64,000 nt of DNA. It comes from Brachyhypopomus gauderio. Taxonomy: Eukaryota; Chordata; Actinopteri; Gymnotiformes; Hypopomidae. A model generated the notes under the pieces. It was not told where the DNA came from. It was given only the letters and a program-made list of their open reading frames with translations, and did no database searches. A program made the position numbers and the translations under genes. This document shows positions 35,961 through 49,700 of the stretch, one piece after another. The stretch covers positions 5,422,920-5,486,919 of the forward strand of contig NC_135222.1 in NCBI RefSeq assembly GCF_052324685.1. Reading direction: 5' to 3'. Positions within the stretch are counted from its first letter, which is position 1, and each line of letters begins with the position of its first letter.

Positions 35961-37829
35961 GTCGTACGTCCCCTGAAATTATTGGAGTTAAAGCCGCTCG
36001 TTTCAAATTTTAAATGTAAGACCATATCAGTACGTCTAAGATACACTTAAGAGGCAGTGGTGGACAGTTCATTTGGGCTCTATTAAGCATAAAGGTGAAG
36101 AAATATCGTGAATTTTGAAATTGCAACGAGTTCACACTTAATATTAAAAAATCAGGGAACTTGACATTAAGTTGTTAGAGTAATTCGACTAAAGATAACT
36201 CGCCTTCCATACCCACAACACCACACCATAATGACACAGTTGCTTGGATAATGGTCGAGATGTAATCGGATGTAAATCTACATTTTTCGTAACATTCTGT
36301 CAAGATCAACGAGAGGAATTATGACAAGTAAAACACTTGTCTGTAAATAGAAGTGATTTCCATCCTGAAAACTAACAAACTAAATATATAGAAAGGATAG
36401 ACCAACTCAATTACAATATTGCTAATATTAAATAGACAGTACTGTGAAATATGTAAATTAAGCCCATGCATACAATATGCATGCAAGTTATGTAAAACTA
36501 CTCAAGTGTATGCCAAAATCACATTCAGCGTTTGAGTTTTTTAAACAATCAGTTCATCCTTCATCACCTTAATGAATTCATTGCTCAGTTTGTAGGAGGG
36601 TTCTCCCTTGGGCATCTGAAGATATTGTTGGCAAACTCTAACCAGACCATACTACAACACTCTTTGTAAGTCTAATAGTTAATTATATTATTTTAGAACA
36701 ATATCTTTTTTAAAACAAAGCATGCACACAATGCATTGTGATTGTTACTTTTATTGTTACAAAGTGCATCTAAAACTGACTTTTACAATTATCTGTACAA
36801 TCACTTTATGTTCCTGTGCAAATTTTCTACCAGTCAAAAGTCACTGACAGCAAAGTTACAGTACATCTATATGTTCCCAGCATAGGTTGCGGCAGCATAA
36901 AAATAAATATCTACTCAGCAAAGACAGTTTGATGCCTCATAATGTCTGAATTATAAATATCTCATTTAAAATAAATCTCAAAGTAGTTACTTAAAACATT
37001 GGTCAAAAATGTCTAACATCACTTAAAAACTCATTGTATGTAACACATTTAACTCCACATCAAACTGCTACATTTTGGAAATAGAAGTAAATTGTGGCAC
37101 AATAAATATTACTATATATATATTTATAGATTGTTGCCTCTGTAAGTAAAGCATAAATGTGTGCAATAACAACCTGAATATCACGGTTAGTGTACAGTTA
37201 ATTATACACACAGAACGTTCAATTATATATATTCCACAACAGAATAGTCACTTTTAAGTAAGAGAACAAATTGCATTTAACTTTTGCTTTTGTAAGACAT
37301 AGGCTATTCATATTGATTCACGCAAGTGCTAAGCTACCTTTACATCACAATATATTGAACAGTGCTCCTTTGCAAAGTGCTCCGTATATTCCATCACACG
37401 CAATTGTGCCCATTGTGTTAGAAGCAACCCAACATCCAGTGATTCTGCATGACTTCAAAAGGCAGGACACTGAAACCACCCTGATCAATCGTGTGTTCAC
37501 ATTGGCCACCAGAACAGAACTGGTCATTATTTTGCATAATATACAGTTGTTATGGCCACTCTGCAATTGTCTGAGTTGAGGTTACACTTGTGCCTTTTTA
37601 CTGAGCAACAATTGAAGAAAACGAGCAAAGAAATAATTTACACATTAAGTGAAGCTACACAGATCTGTAAAGCACTGATGATGCTATAGTAATACATCTC
37701 TGGACATCTGATTTACTCATACGAGACGATTGAGTCTACTTGTGGCAGTGAAGATGTGTCCTGCAGAGAAGCAGTTTTGTGCTTTGCTGTAGTCCCTGCT
37801 TTGACTTCATTCTGATCCAGTGTTAGGAA
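35961..37829. other. Intergenic interval upstream of nrdc
   Basis: AT-rich, about 1.9 kb, with no supported gene. The right part may belong to a long rab3b 3'UTR transcribed from the minus strand, but no polyadenylation signal near the rab3b stop was found to settle this. Confidence 0.5.
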
Positions 37830-37869
37830 AGTGTGTGTGTGTATATATACACACACACACACACACATA
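37830..37869. repeat. (TG)n(TA)n(CA)n tract, left half of a split microsatellite
   Basis: Lies directly left of the Tc1 element at 37872 and is continued by the (CA)n at 39159-39194 on its other side. Confidence 0.92.
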
Positions 37870-37871
37870 TA

Positions 37872-39155
37872 CTATATTGCCAAAAGTATTATTCAATCAC
37901 CTTCTTTGACTCACATATGAGCTCAATTGGCATCCCATTCCTAATTTATAGGGTTCAATATGACATTGGTCTACCCTTTGCAGCTAGAACAGCTTCAACT
38001 CTTCTGGGAAGGCTGTCCACGAGGTTTAAGAGTGTGTTTATGGGATTTTTGACCATTCTTCCAGAAGCACATTTGTGAGGTCACATACTGATGTTGGACG
38101 AGAAGGCCTGGCTCTCAGTCTCCGCTCTAATTCATCCCAAAGGCGTTCTATCAGGCTAAGATCAGGACTCTGTGCAGGCCAGTCAAGTTCATCCACAGCA
38201 GACTCTACCATCCATGTTTGTTTGGGCTTAGCGTTGTGTACTGGTGCACAGTCATGTTGGAAGAGGAAGGGGCCAGCTCCAAAATGTTCTGGAGCATGGA
38301 ATTGTCCTAAATATCTTGGTATGCTGAAGCATTCAGATTTCTTTTCACTAGAACTAAGGGGGCCAAAATGTTCTGGAGCATGGAATTGTCCTAAATGTCT
38401 TGGTATGCTGAAGCATTCAGATTTCCTTTCACTAGAACTAAGGGGCCAAGCCCAGCTCCTGAAACACAACCCAACACCATAATCCCCCCTCCACCAAACT
38501 TTACACTTGGCACAATGCAGTCAGACAAGTACCATTCTCCTGGCAATCACTAAACCCAGACTCATCCATCAGATTGCCAGATGGAGAAGCGTGATTCGTC
38601 ACTCCAGATAACACACCTCCACTGCTCCAGACCAGTGACAGCGTGCTTTACACCACTGCATCTCTCACTTTGCATTGCATTTGGTGATTGCACTTGCTGC
38701 TCTACCATGGAAACCCATTCCATGAAGCTCTCCGTGCACTGTTGTTGAGCTAATCTAAAGGCCACATGAAGTTTGGATGTCTGTAGTGATTGACTCTGCA
38801 GAAAGTCGGCGACCTCTTTGCACTATACACTTCAGAATCTGCTGACCCCGCTCCGTCACTTTACGTGGCCTAACACTTCATGGCTAAGTTGTTGTCGTTC
38901 CCAAACACTTCCATTTTCCACAGATGATTGTGGAATAATTAGGTGTGAGAAAGTTTCACAACAGGATTTGGCATCATATCACAGTTCCACAATAGAATTC
39001 ACTGAGCTCCAGAGAGCAATGCATTCTTTTACAAATGTTTGTAAAACAGTCTGAATGCCTGGGTGCTTAATTGTATACACCTGTGGCCGTGGAAGTGATT
39101 GGAACACCTGATTCTGGTCATTTGAATAGGTGAGCGAATGCTTTTGGCAATATAG
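37872..39155 (-). mobile_element. Tc1-like transposon inserted in a (CA)n microsatellite
   Basis: Inverted ends CTATATTGCCAAAAG are present at both sides and flanked by TA (37870-37871, 39156-39157). The minus strand carries transposase pieces: WRCVIWSDESRFSIW in 38562-38765 and the DDE-domain part FQHDCAPVHNAK, VDELDWPAQSPDL, ERLWDELERRLRARPSRPTSV in 38038-38469. An internal tandem duplication of about 85 bp and stop codons break the ORF. (TG)/(CA) repeats flank both ends, so the insertion split a dinucleotide tract. It is located between nrdc and rab3b, past the rab3b stop. Confidence 0.9.
38279..38450. repeat. 85-bp tandem duplication inside the Tc1 element
   Basis: Two head-to-tail copies begin CCAAAATGTTCTGGAGCATG at about 38279 and 38365, differing at only a few bases. 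Each copy reads on the minus strand as the same peptide ([20 protein letters not shown]), so the duplication occurred within the transposase region. Confidence 0.85.

Positions 39156-39158
<3 letters not shown>

Positions 39159-39194
<36 letters not shown>
39159..39194. repeat. (CA)n microsatellite, right half of a split tract
   Basis: Directly right of the Tc1 element that ends at 39155. Confidence 0.92.
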
Positions 39195-39195
<1 letters not shown>

Positions 39196-39330
39196 AGTTC
39201 ACGTTGATGGGTATGAAACAGAAAGTGGTCAACGGGTAGGGGCAGGGTGGGGCGAGGTGGGGTGGGTAGGTGGGGAGTGTCAGGGTCAGTATGATAGGTC
39301 AGCACATGAAAGCAGGGGAAACTGGTTAAA

Positions 39331-42472
<3,142 letters not shown>

Positions 42473-44062
42473 CTGCAAACACAGGCAAACAAACGTGGAG
42501 ACGGATACTGGACCAAGAAGAAACCTTACAGATCGACATTTCGGTCAAAATCAGCGTGTGACAAAAGATTAAGATGAAAGGCTTTACAGTCGGAAGATTT
42601 GTGCGAGGTCTTAAATCGTCTCCTAAATAAGATGACGGTATCTTACAAACAAACAAACAAACAAAAAAATTATAGCAAAGTCTGTCTTTGTTTCAGCTCA
42701 TGTCAAAGCAGGTCCAATCGCCCAGTGAAGAGGTGAACGGTGCCGCAGGCTGTTTGAACATGTGAAATCACGACATACATGTGCACACACAGACATTAGA
42801 AGATCTGATGGAGGAGGACGACGCCTCTTTTAACCACACTCACTAATTCAGCAAGTGCAAACGCACCTCTGGAAAACAAGAGATCATTCGCATTTCAGCA
42901 TTCGAGATGATCACCTACCTCGAACGTGTTAGCGCCGGTTCCTCTGATGCTCCTCGTAGGTGGGCGTGTGGGAACAGGCAGCTGCTCCTGATCACAGTGC
43001 TGTGTACGCGGTCGTGTACGTGTGGATAAAGAAATGTATACCTTATAACTACTGAAAACTGTATAGCAAAGGTAAATGAGTAAGGTTACAGACGCTGACG
43101 GCTAGGCTGAGGTTTCAAGGGCATCTATCGCTCGAACTGAAGTGATTACCATCGTAAGAAAACGCAGGGATCTACTAACAGTAGGCTCATGTAAATGAAA
43201 CCCATTAAAACATAATGAATAATAACGTGAGCAATAAATACACAAGGGCTCGAGCAGTAATTTCAAGCTGTTTATTACGACAGTAAATGACACATTTTAA
43301 TAAATCTTCCTGAATTCTCTCAGGGAGATTCTGCTTGCCAAACAGCAAGACACACAACTATGTGCAGGACAGAGGGAACGTCAAGCTCCTGTCTTTGAGG
43401 GTCACGGTGTCTTTTCTTTGGTGTGATAATGCACAACACAGTAAGCTTCTGCCACCCAAACACACCCGATGGAACCAATCCGCCCATATTCAAGTCCTTT
43501 ATTACCCAAGTCAGGTACGGTGAAGAACAAAACAACACCTTGGCCTTCAAGGACTGGGGTTTGACACAGCTCCAGAGTCTAATGGAGGAACATTCTGATT
43601 TGTGCATGGTCAATTTTAACATTTCGTTCTCTTTGACCCAGATCTCACACCACATTTATCACAGCACTGTTAAGGTGCACGTTAAACCAAGTACTCCTGT
43701 CATATTCCTAAGGAAACGCTTGTATTCGCAGTAACATGCTCGATATTCTTCTCTTTGAGCAAGAACTGAAATGCAACTCGAATCAAGTGGGAAATCTATG
43801 AAATACCACTGACAACAACGCTAAACCAATAAATAAAAAATGACAACAGCAACAGAAGAGAATATTCAATGCTGTAAACACCTGAACCGGCATACGTAGG
43901 AACACGTGACTCTGCGCCAGCCCAGGTGAGTTTTGGCTTAACACAGGTGTATTGGAGAGGGGAGGGTTGGCATCCTTGCTGGAAATCTAAGCATCCTGCA
44001 TTCGTATAAGGGTTCCTGTAGTCAGCGCACCTCCTGGGCCCCACAGCCCACGGCACTGGGTG
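42473..44062. other. Interval between the rab3b start and the atpaf1 stop
   Basis: Contains the rab3b 5' non-coding exon ending at 42919 (donor GAG then GTAGGTG), its promoter region, and the atpaf1 3'UTR (about 43.3-44.06 kb). Nothing else recognisable. Confidence 0.55.
43498..43503 (-). terminator. AATAAA candidate polyadenylation signal for atpaf1
   Basis: Minus-strand AATAAA about 560 bases past the atpaf1 stop; another lies at 43270-43275. Which is used cannot be decided from sequence alone. Confidence 0.45.
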
Positions 44063-47000
44063 TTAATTTGTGGTGACTCCTATTCCACTCTGTTCTAGTT
44101 CTGCTATCACAGACATGTGTTTGAAATCCGCTGGCCTGTGGTTGAAGGTCTCCACCAATTGGACGGTCTCGTGTCTCTGTGCAGCATAGAACAGTTGCAC
44201 CTGATTGGCTAAGCACTGAGCCTGGTGAACCGTCTGGGGGGGAGAAAGAGCACAAGTTATTTTAAACGAAACAAATAGCTGAGGTAAAAAAAAAAATCTA
44301 TTAGAAAGTACAAAAGAGTTAGTGTGCAGGCTGTGCAGTTCCATCTCGTGAAATATCAAAAAGAATAGCTCTTTTAAAGGGACTCAAATTACAGTCATTT
44401 TCCTAGCACAATATTATCCAAACTGTCAATCACATCTGCAACTCACAATGAACTTGCCATCCATTTCAGCCGTCATGAGAACGATGTCTTTGTCCTTCTG
44501 CAAGTCTGAATAATGGTACAGAACTAGTTGGCTCGGAGCATTCTCGCCCAAAGTCTAAAAGAAAAACGAACCATTTTCTTCATACTGAAGCAGCAGGCAT
44601 CACAGTAGGAATGAATTTAGCCCACCGATAAGTAGCGAGAGGTACCTGAACGTTGATAAGAGAGGTGAAGTGCAGCTCTTGACCGGCCCACTGTCCTATG
44701 AAGAACTCATATCCCTCTTTCTGCGGCAGAGCATACAGGAACTTTTGGAAGAACAAAACTCAGTAAGACGGTGCTCTGCGTTGCAACAGTCCACAGAATG
44801 TCAGACAGGCAGCCATGGTGTGTACACTCAATGGTTAGACAACACAACCCCATCTGTCTTTATGAGTGCTCATTCTTTGGTTCAAGCTTGGGGAAGCATA
44901 ATGACACAGGTAATGTTTTTAAGAGCCCTTAAAGAAGTGTTTGGAGGTAATGCCTCCTTTATTAACTACATGGACATGTGTTATAACTACATGTTATATT
45001 TATCCATGATAAAGGCATCTAAAAGGTATGGAGAAGTTCTGGGTGGTGCTTCGATGGCAGCATGCTAATATCTGAACAGTGACAGTAAGTATAATAACTA
45101 AAACATATATAACTTCTTTTTCTGACAAATTTCCATTCTAATAGCACTGGTTACGATGATATGACGACCGCAAGCAAGTCCTCTTGAAAGCTGGAGATTT
45201 TTCTACAGATAAAAAGAAACCCAAGGGCAGGTTAGTCTCGCCTGAGGTGGTTCATGCAGCCATTTTGAAAAGGGTTGAACAGGCACTTCTCACACAGTAA
45301 GGTTTTCATTTCCAGGGCAGCTGTAGAAACCCTGGCTAGACTTCTAGCCTAGATGAAATCTCGCATTGAAGAAGTCACAGTGAATCTACAATTTGTTCCC
45401 GATAAGCTGGAAAGTCAAGGCAAAGCTATTAGCCAGCTATAATCGGCAGTCGGCAAAAGGCAAAACTGCTTTTTCCTCCAGAAACATTAATCTAAATGGA
45501 TACCCTCACTGGCCGGCCACGAGATTCCCATGGCAAGGGCCCACCGTGTGAAGGGAACTGTAGGACTCATACCCTGACTTTCTGGCTACTCAATTACACT
45601 GATTATTTTACAGAGCCAGATCTGTGAATTTTGCTTTTGAGTGGCACACATTGTGTTTTTTCTTCGGACTACTGTAAAAGACACTACGATTAACAGGAGA
45701 AAGATGTCCGAGTTGAGGTAGCATTTGGATGCTACATGCTTGTAGTTTAAATTATTTCTTCCGAGTCCCGTCGTCCCGGCTGTAAACCATCGTGGTAAAC
45801 AGATTCTGCTTCATAAGCCGACCGAGACAGAAGATTTCCTTCTTTCTCCGTCAGTCACAACGAAGACCCAAGGGACGCTCTACAACAGCGATGGACACCG
45901 GAATGTCTGTGGACTGCAGCCGCCAGGGTTCAATCAACTTGGAAGCCACATGAAGGTCTCCAGAGAATAACCTCGTCTTTGGAGGGACACTACAGGAACT
46001 GGCCGTCAACCTGAGCACTGCAGCCAAGCTGCTTGTAATGGATGAGCCGTTCCAGTGCACACACTCGGTTTCTTATGCTCATGCTTGTTCTGCATCGCAA
46101 GAATGACATTTTCAGGATTTGCTATGGCGTTCTGTTTTATGCGACAGCAATACTAATTTTTGTTAGGCATGTAGGCGTAGACTCAAGGGAAGTCCACCTT
46201 ATTGTCTCACAGGGATTATTCCGTTTTCTTTTTCAAACTCGGATTTGCTCCCCATCCTCCTATGCGACCACACGTATTCGACCGTGGTAATTATAATCTC
46301 TGTCCCAGTAAACCTCCTGCTCTCAAATGGAGGTTTAGTGATAGTCAACTTATTCGTTTTGGACACTTCTTACTTCCTGTACCTCAAATTGCGATCTGCC
46401 CTAGATTGTCCTGTTGCTCCATCCCCCTTTACGGCAGAATGATTATCATTATCACACTGTTAAAATGGGGGTTTGGCCTAATTTGTCCACAGCCGCGAGG
46501 AATCAGTCTCCTCAGTTGAGTAATTTACGATATGAAATGGGAAGACTTCGTTCACGGTACTGTGGAACATTTCGGCATGTTTTGGGTGTGTGCAGCATTG
46601 CCCAACAATGTTTGACAATGTAGTAGGACACTGCCTCTTTGGGACAAACCACAGCAACATTGCTTGTCAGCCACTGTGTGTGTCACAAACAAACAAAAAG
46701 AAAATTAATCGTATTTCTCAAAACAATGCTGCCACCTTGTGGTGATACATTTTACCACCTACATTTATGGTTTGATAAATGGAACTAGAACAGTCTAAAG
46801 CAGGGGTCGGCAACCTTTGAGACATGGAGTGCTGACTTTAACATGTGTGTAGTCAATGAGTGTGCCACTATCACATCGACCAATAACATGGGGGGGGGGG
46901 GGGGGGGGGGTGTAGCGAGTTTAAATTGCTGGGGGGGGTGTGGCGAGTGGAGGTGTAAATCGACACAAATTAAGTATTATATCGCGATCAATATATATTG

Positions 47001-49324
47001 ATCGCGATATAATAAGTATAAATGCCTCCGCCGAGCAGAGCGTTGAGGAGCGATTTTGATTGGAGGATCGTGCTCTCTGTCTGAGACTTTTTATAATTAA
47101 TTTTTTTTTGCTGATGCTGGTCCAGCGTGTCGCATGCCAGTGATTATGCCTCGGCGTGCCAACAGTGGCACGCGTGCCATAGGTTGCCGACCCCTGGTCT
47201 AAAGTTTGTTCATGGTGTGAGCATTGTGTAAATAAGTAAATAAATAAATAGATCAATGGCTCAACTCAGTTCGGTCTGACGAACAAGCATACATAGGAAA
47301 CAGCACAAACAGCACCGTGTTATGGACATCGGAATTACGCTACAGGATGCTACACAAACAGAGCAGCACTTAATTAGTGCACAACTCACCATTGGACATG
47401 ACTTGGCTCGACTGATCATCTTCTCAAAGGTTGAGCCCTGAAAAACATGAATGACTGTTATCAGATGTGTTTATTTTGTGGATAAACCTAAGAGTATGTA
47501 CCGATCAATACAAACATTCCATAATGTTCACATATTATTCTTGCATAAAACTTACTGGTATGACAGCACTGATTGTATCTTTTGTTGAGAAATAGTGCAT
47601 CCAGAGCTACATGAGAGACGACATTACATTTTAGTAGATAGTTACTTATTGAATGTCCCAATCAATAATTCAACACTCCAACACTTTAAAAAAGTAATTT
47701 CACCTCTCCAATTTCTGTTCCAGACTTGTCATGAACCATGTCAAGGTTGAGGATTGATCCTAAAGTCTAAAGGAGAGAAAAAGAAAGAAAGAAAGAAACA
47801 GTCAACAACAAAGTAATGACTAAACCGTGGTGAAAGACACTCGTAGCCCCTTTATTACCTTACTCTTGGTAAAACCTCCACCTCCTGCTTTTTGCTGTTT
47901 ATGAATCTGAAAAAATTACAGTAAATCATTCCATTTGAATGGGGAATTTGTGCCAAAAACACTGCAATATGTTAAAGCAGTCGTCATGATCTGTGTAACG
48001 AATACAGCATTTACAGGCTATGCCAAAACATGAGCATTAAACGTCCTGATGCGGGAATGTTTTTTAGTGTAAAATTATAAAACTTAATACTGTGACCGAC
48101 ACACTAACGTGGGGAAAGGTACCTCCAGATCCAGGCGTTTGATGAACTCTGCTTGTTTCGAGTGTCCGACAGGTTCCTTCCTTATCTCACTCCGCTTCTC
48201 AACGCGGGCATTGTATTCCTGAGGTTTTGTGCTTAAGTTACATAAAAATTGCACCTTTATATAATCACACCATGATACGGTCAAGACGGTTCCAGGTGAA
48301 GGCAAAGCTTCCGTTATGGTCACTCATTCTCTTTTCATGCATTACTGCAGTTGTCTACTGTAATAGTTCTGAGTTTTAATGCACTCGGTGAACCAAGAGA
48401 AGTTTTGCTGATTGTTTTGTTGAATACCTCCAGACCATCAGAATTAAGAATATGTTGTTTACTGTATCAAGGCATTTTAATGCCAATGGACAGTGAATTA
48501 GGTACATATCTGTTTATATTGCCAGTTTTTGCTATGGCAGATGTTAGTAAACTCAAAGAACAAGTGATATCCATTCTCAGAACTTTAAAACCCCATAGAA
48601 CAAATCATCTTGCTAACTACTTATTTTAATATAACCTTTAATATAAACCCCTTATAACTTCAGAAGCACCTTTCTTGGACACCTCGATCCTGAACATCCT
48701 GTTTCTCTGGAAGAGTATTTTACTACAATTTTGACTGACTATAAGATATTACATACATATAACTACTACTATTACTACTACTTCACACACACATACACCT
48801 GAAGATTACAGTTAAGTAGCTGCAGTGTACTTATGCAAGTACATATATTACAAATTGTAGTAAAGTTCACAGGAAACACAGTAGTTCACTTTTTTGAAGA
48901 ACACTTTGAAGCGCTTTGCTTGCACAGCTGAAGGACCCGAAATGCCGTTTCTCTTTAATATCTATATACTGTAGTAATATACTGAATGCTCATTCTGTTT
49001 GCGAAGTTTAAAAGAAATTGCTTCAATATTAACATCTAAACATTTAAAGGAAATGCATTCCTACAACTATCCCTCATTCACTTCTCAATAATGTCCGAGT
49101 TCGTTAGCGAGCTAGCATGTGATGATAGAATACCTGCGCAGCCGTTTGATCTTCTCTTCATATTTACTATAATACGGATTTTCCTCCAACTCCGGGTCCT
49201 TTTTAACGGAAAAAGCCCGAAAGTGACATGGCACAAGTCCAGGGATGAGCGGTCGAATGCCGAAGGCTCTGACCGCTAACATACCACGGTACAAACAGGA
49301 CATTTGCACCGTGGCCGCCGCCAT
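44063..49324 (-). CDS. atpaf1: atpaf1, ATP synthase F1 assembly factor 1 (complete)
   Basis: Mitochondrial matrix chaperone (ATP11 family) that binds F1 beta and prevents its aggregation before the hexamer forms. Exons on the minus strand: 49134-49324, 48123-48231, 47859-47906, 47704-47766, 47556-47606, 47390-47437, 44646-44741, 44447-44554, 44063-44233; 885 nt, 294 residues (human 328). The start chosen is the ATG at 49324 ([14 protein letters not shown]), which resembles the mammalian N-terminus; an upstream in-frame ATG at 49396 also exists. The N-terminus is basic and Ser/Arg-rich, consistent with a mitochondrial presequence. Conserved blocks are [47 protein letters not shown] and [14 protein letters not shown]. 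Intron 6 (44742-47389) holds a 396-bp hAT MITE. The 5' end is only about 370 bp from the frem1 stop codon. Confidence 0.95.
44742..46792. other. atpaf1 intron 6, left part: unclassified, possibly decayed repeat
   Basis: About 2 kb with scattered coding-like fragments broken by stops, for example a charged helix-like stretch near 45360-45440. No terminal repeats, target duplication or catalytic motif could be identified, so no family is assigned. Confidence 0.35.
46801..47196. mobile_element. Non-autonomous hAT MITE, 396 bp
   Basis: The ends are inverted repeats CAGGGGTCGGCAACC / reverse TAGGTTGCCGACCCCTG, flanked by a perfect 8-bp duplication GTCTAAAG (46793-46800 and 47197-47204). No coding sequence is present. 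It contains a G tract at 46890-46910 and a 40-bp perfect palindrome at 46975-47014. It lies in atpaf1 intron 6. Its ends match those of the element at 60760-62163. Confidence 0.9.
46975..47014. repeat. 40-bp perfect AT/CG palindrome
   Basis: The left half begins TATTATATCGCGATC and the right half is its exact reverse complement, with no spacer. It lies inside the hAT MITE 46801-47196 and could extrude as a cruciform. Confidence 0.9.
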
Positions 49325-49499
49325 CTTTCCCCCGTCACACATGTATACTGTTCCGGGTACCAGCGCCTCCGTGTTATGGGCTGATTTTTGCATCATTTTT
49401 TAATTGAATAAACTAGGATACCACGAGCTGTTTGTAGAAAAAAGTATGTAATAGCGTGTGGAATACGCAGACATGCCGAATAAATACAAAAAAATGCAT

Positions 49500-49552
49500 T
49501 ACAGCAAATATATTATATAATATATATATATATTATATATTATATTAATATT
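49500..49552. repeat. (TA)n-rich tract between frem1 and atpaf1
   Basis: Low-complexity TATATA/ATTATA sequence in the short gap between the frem1 stop and the atpaf1 start. Confidence 0.85.
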
Positions 49553-49624
49553 ATAATGATACAGGTTTAGCAGGTCTGCCAAAAGCATTCTAGACAAAAC
49601 TTCAGTCACATTTAGTCAGTCAAG

Positions 49625-49700
49625 TTTATTTTATGTTTATAAGTTTAAAAGATGTGGCACAGGTTGGTGTCGAACACATTTATGGTCTCCCTTTTTTATT
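49625..49700 (-). terminator. Two AATAAA signals at the frem1 3' end
   Basis: One AATAAA (49695-49700) overlaps the stop codon TAA at 49696-49698. A second at 49625-49630, about 65 bases past the stop, is better placed for use. Confidence 0.55.

Noticed and set aside
44670-45068. 132-codon plus-strand frame
   Set aside because: The first part is antisense to atpaf1 exon 7; the rest has no recognisable family.
46000-46660. Several short open frames suggestive of a retroelement
   Set aside because: No reverse transcriptase, integrase, capsid or LTR could be found, so no element is called.
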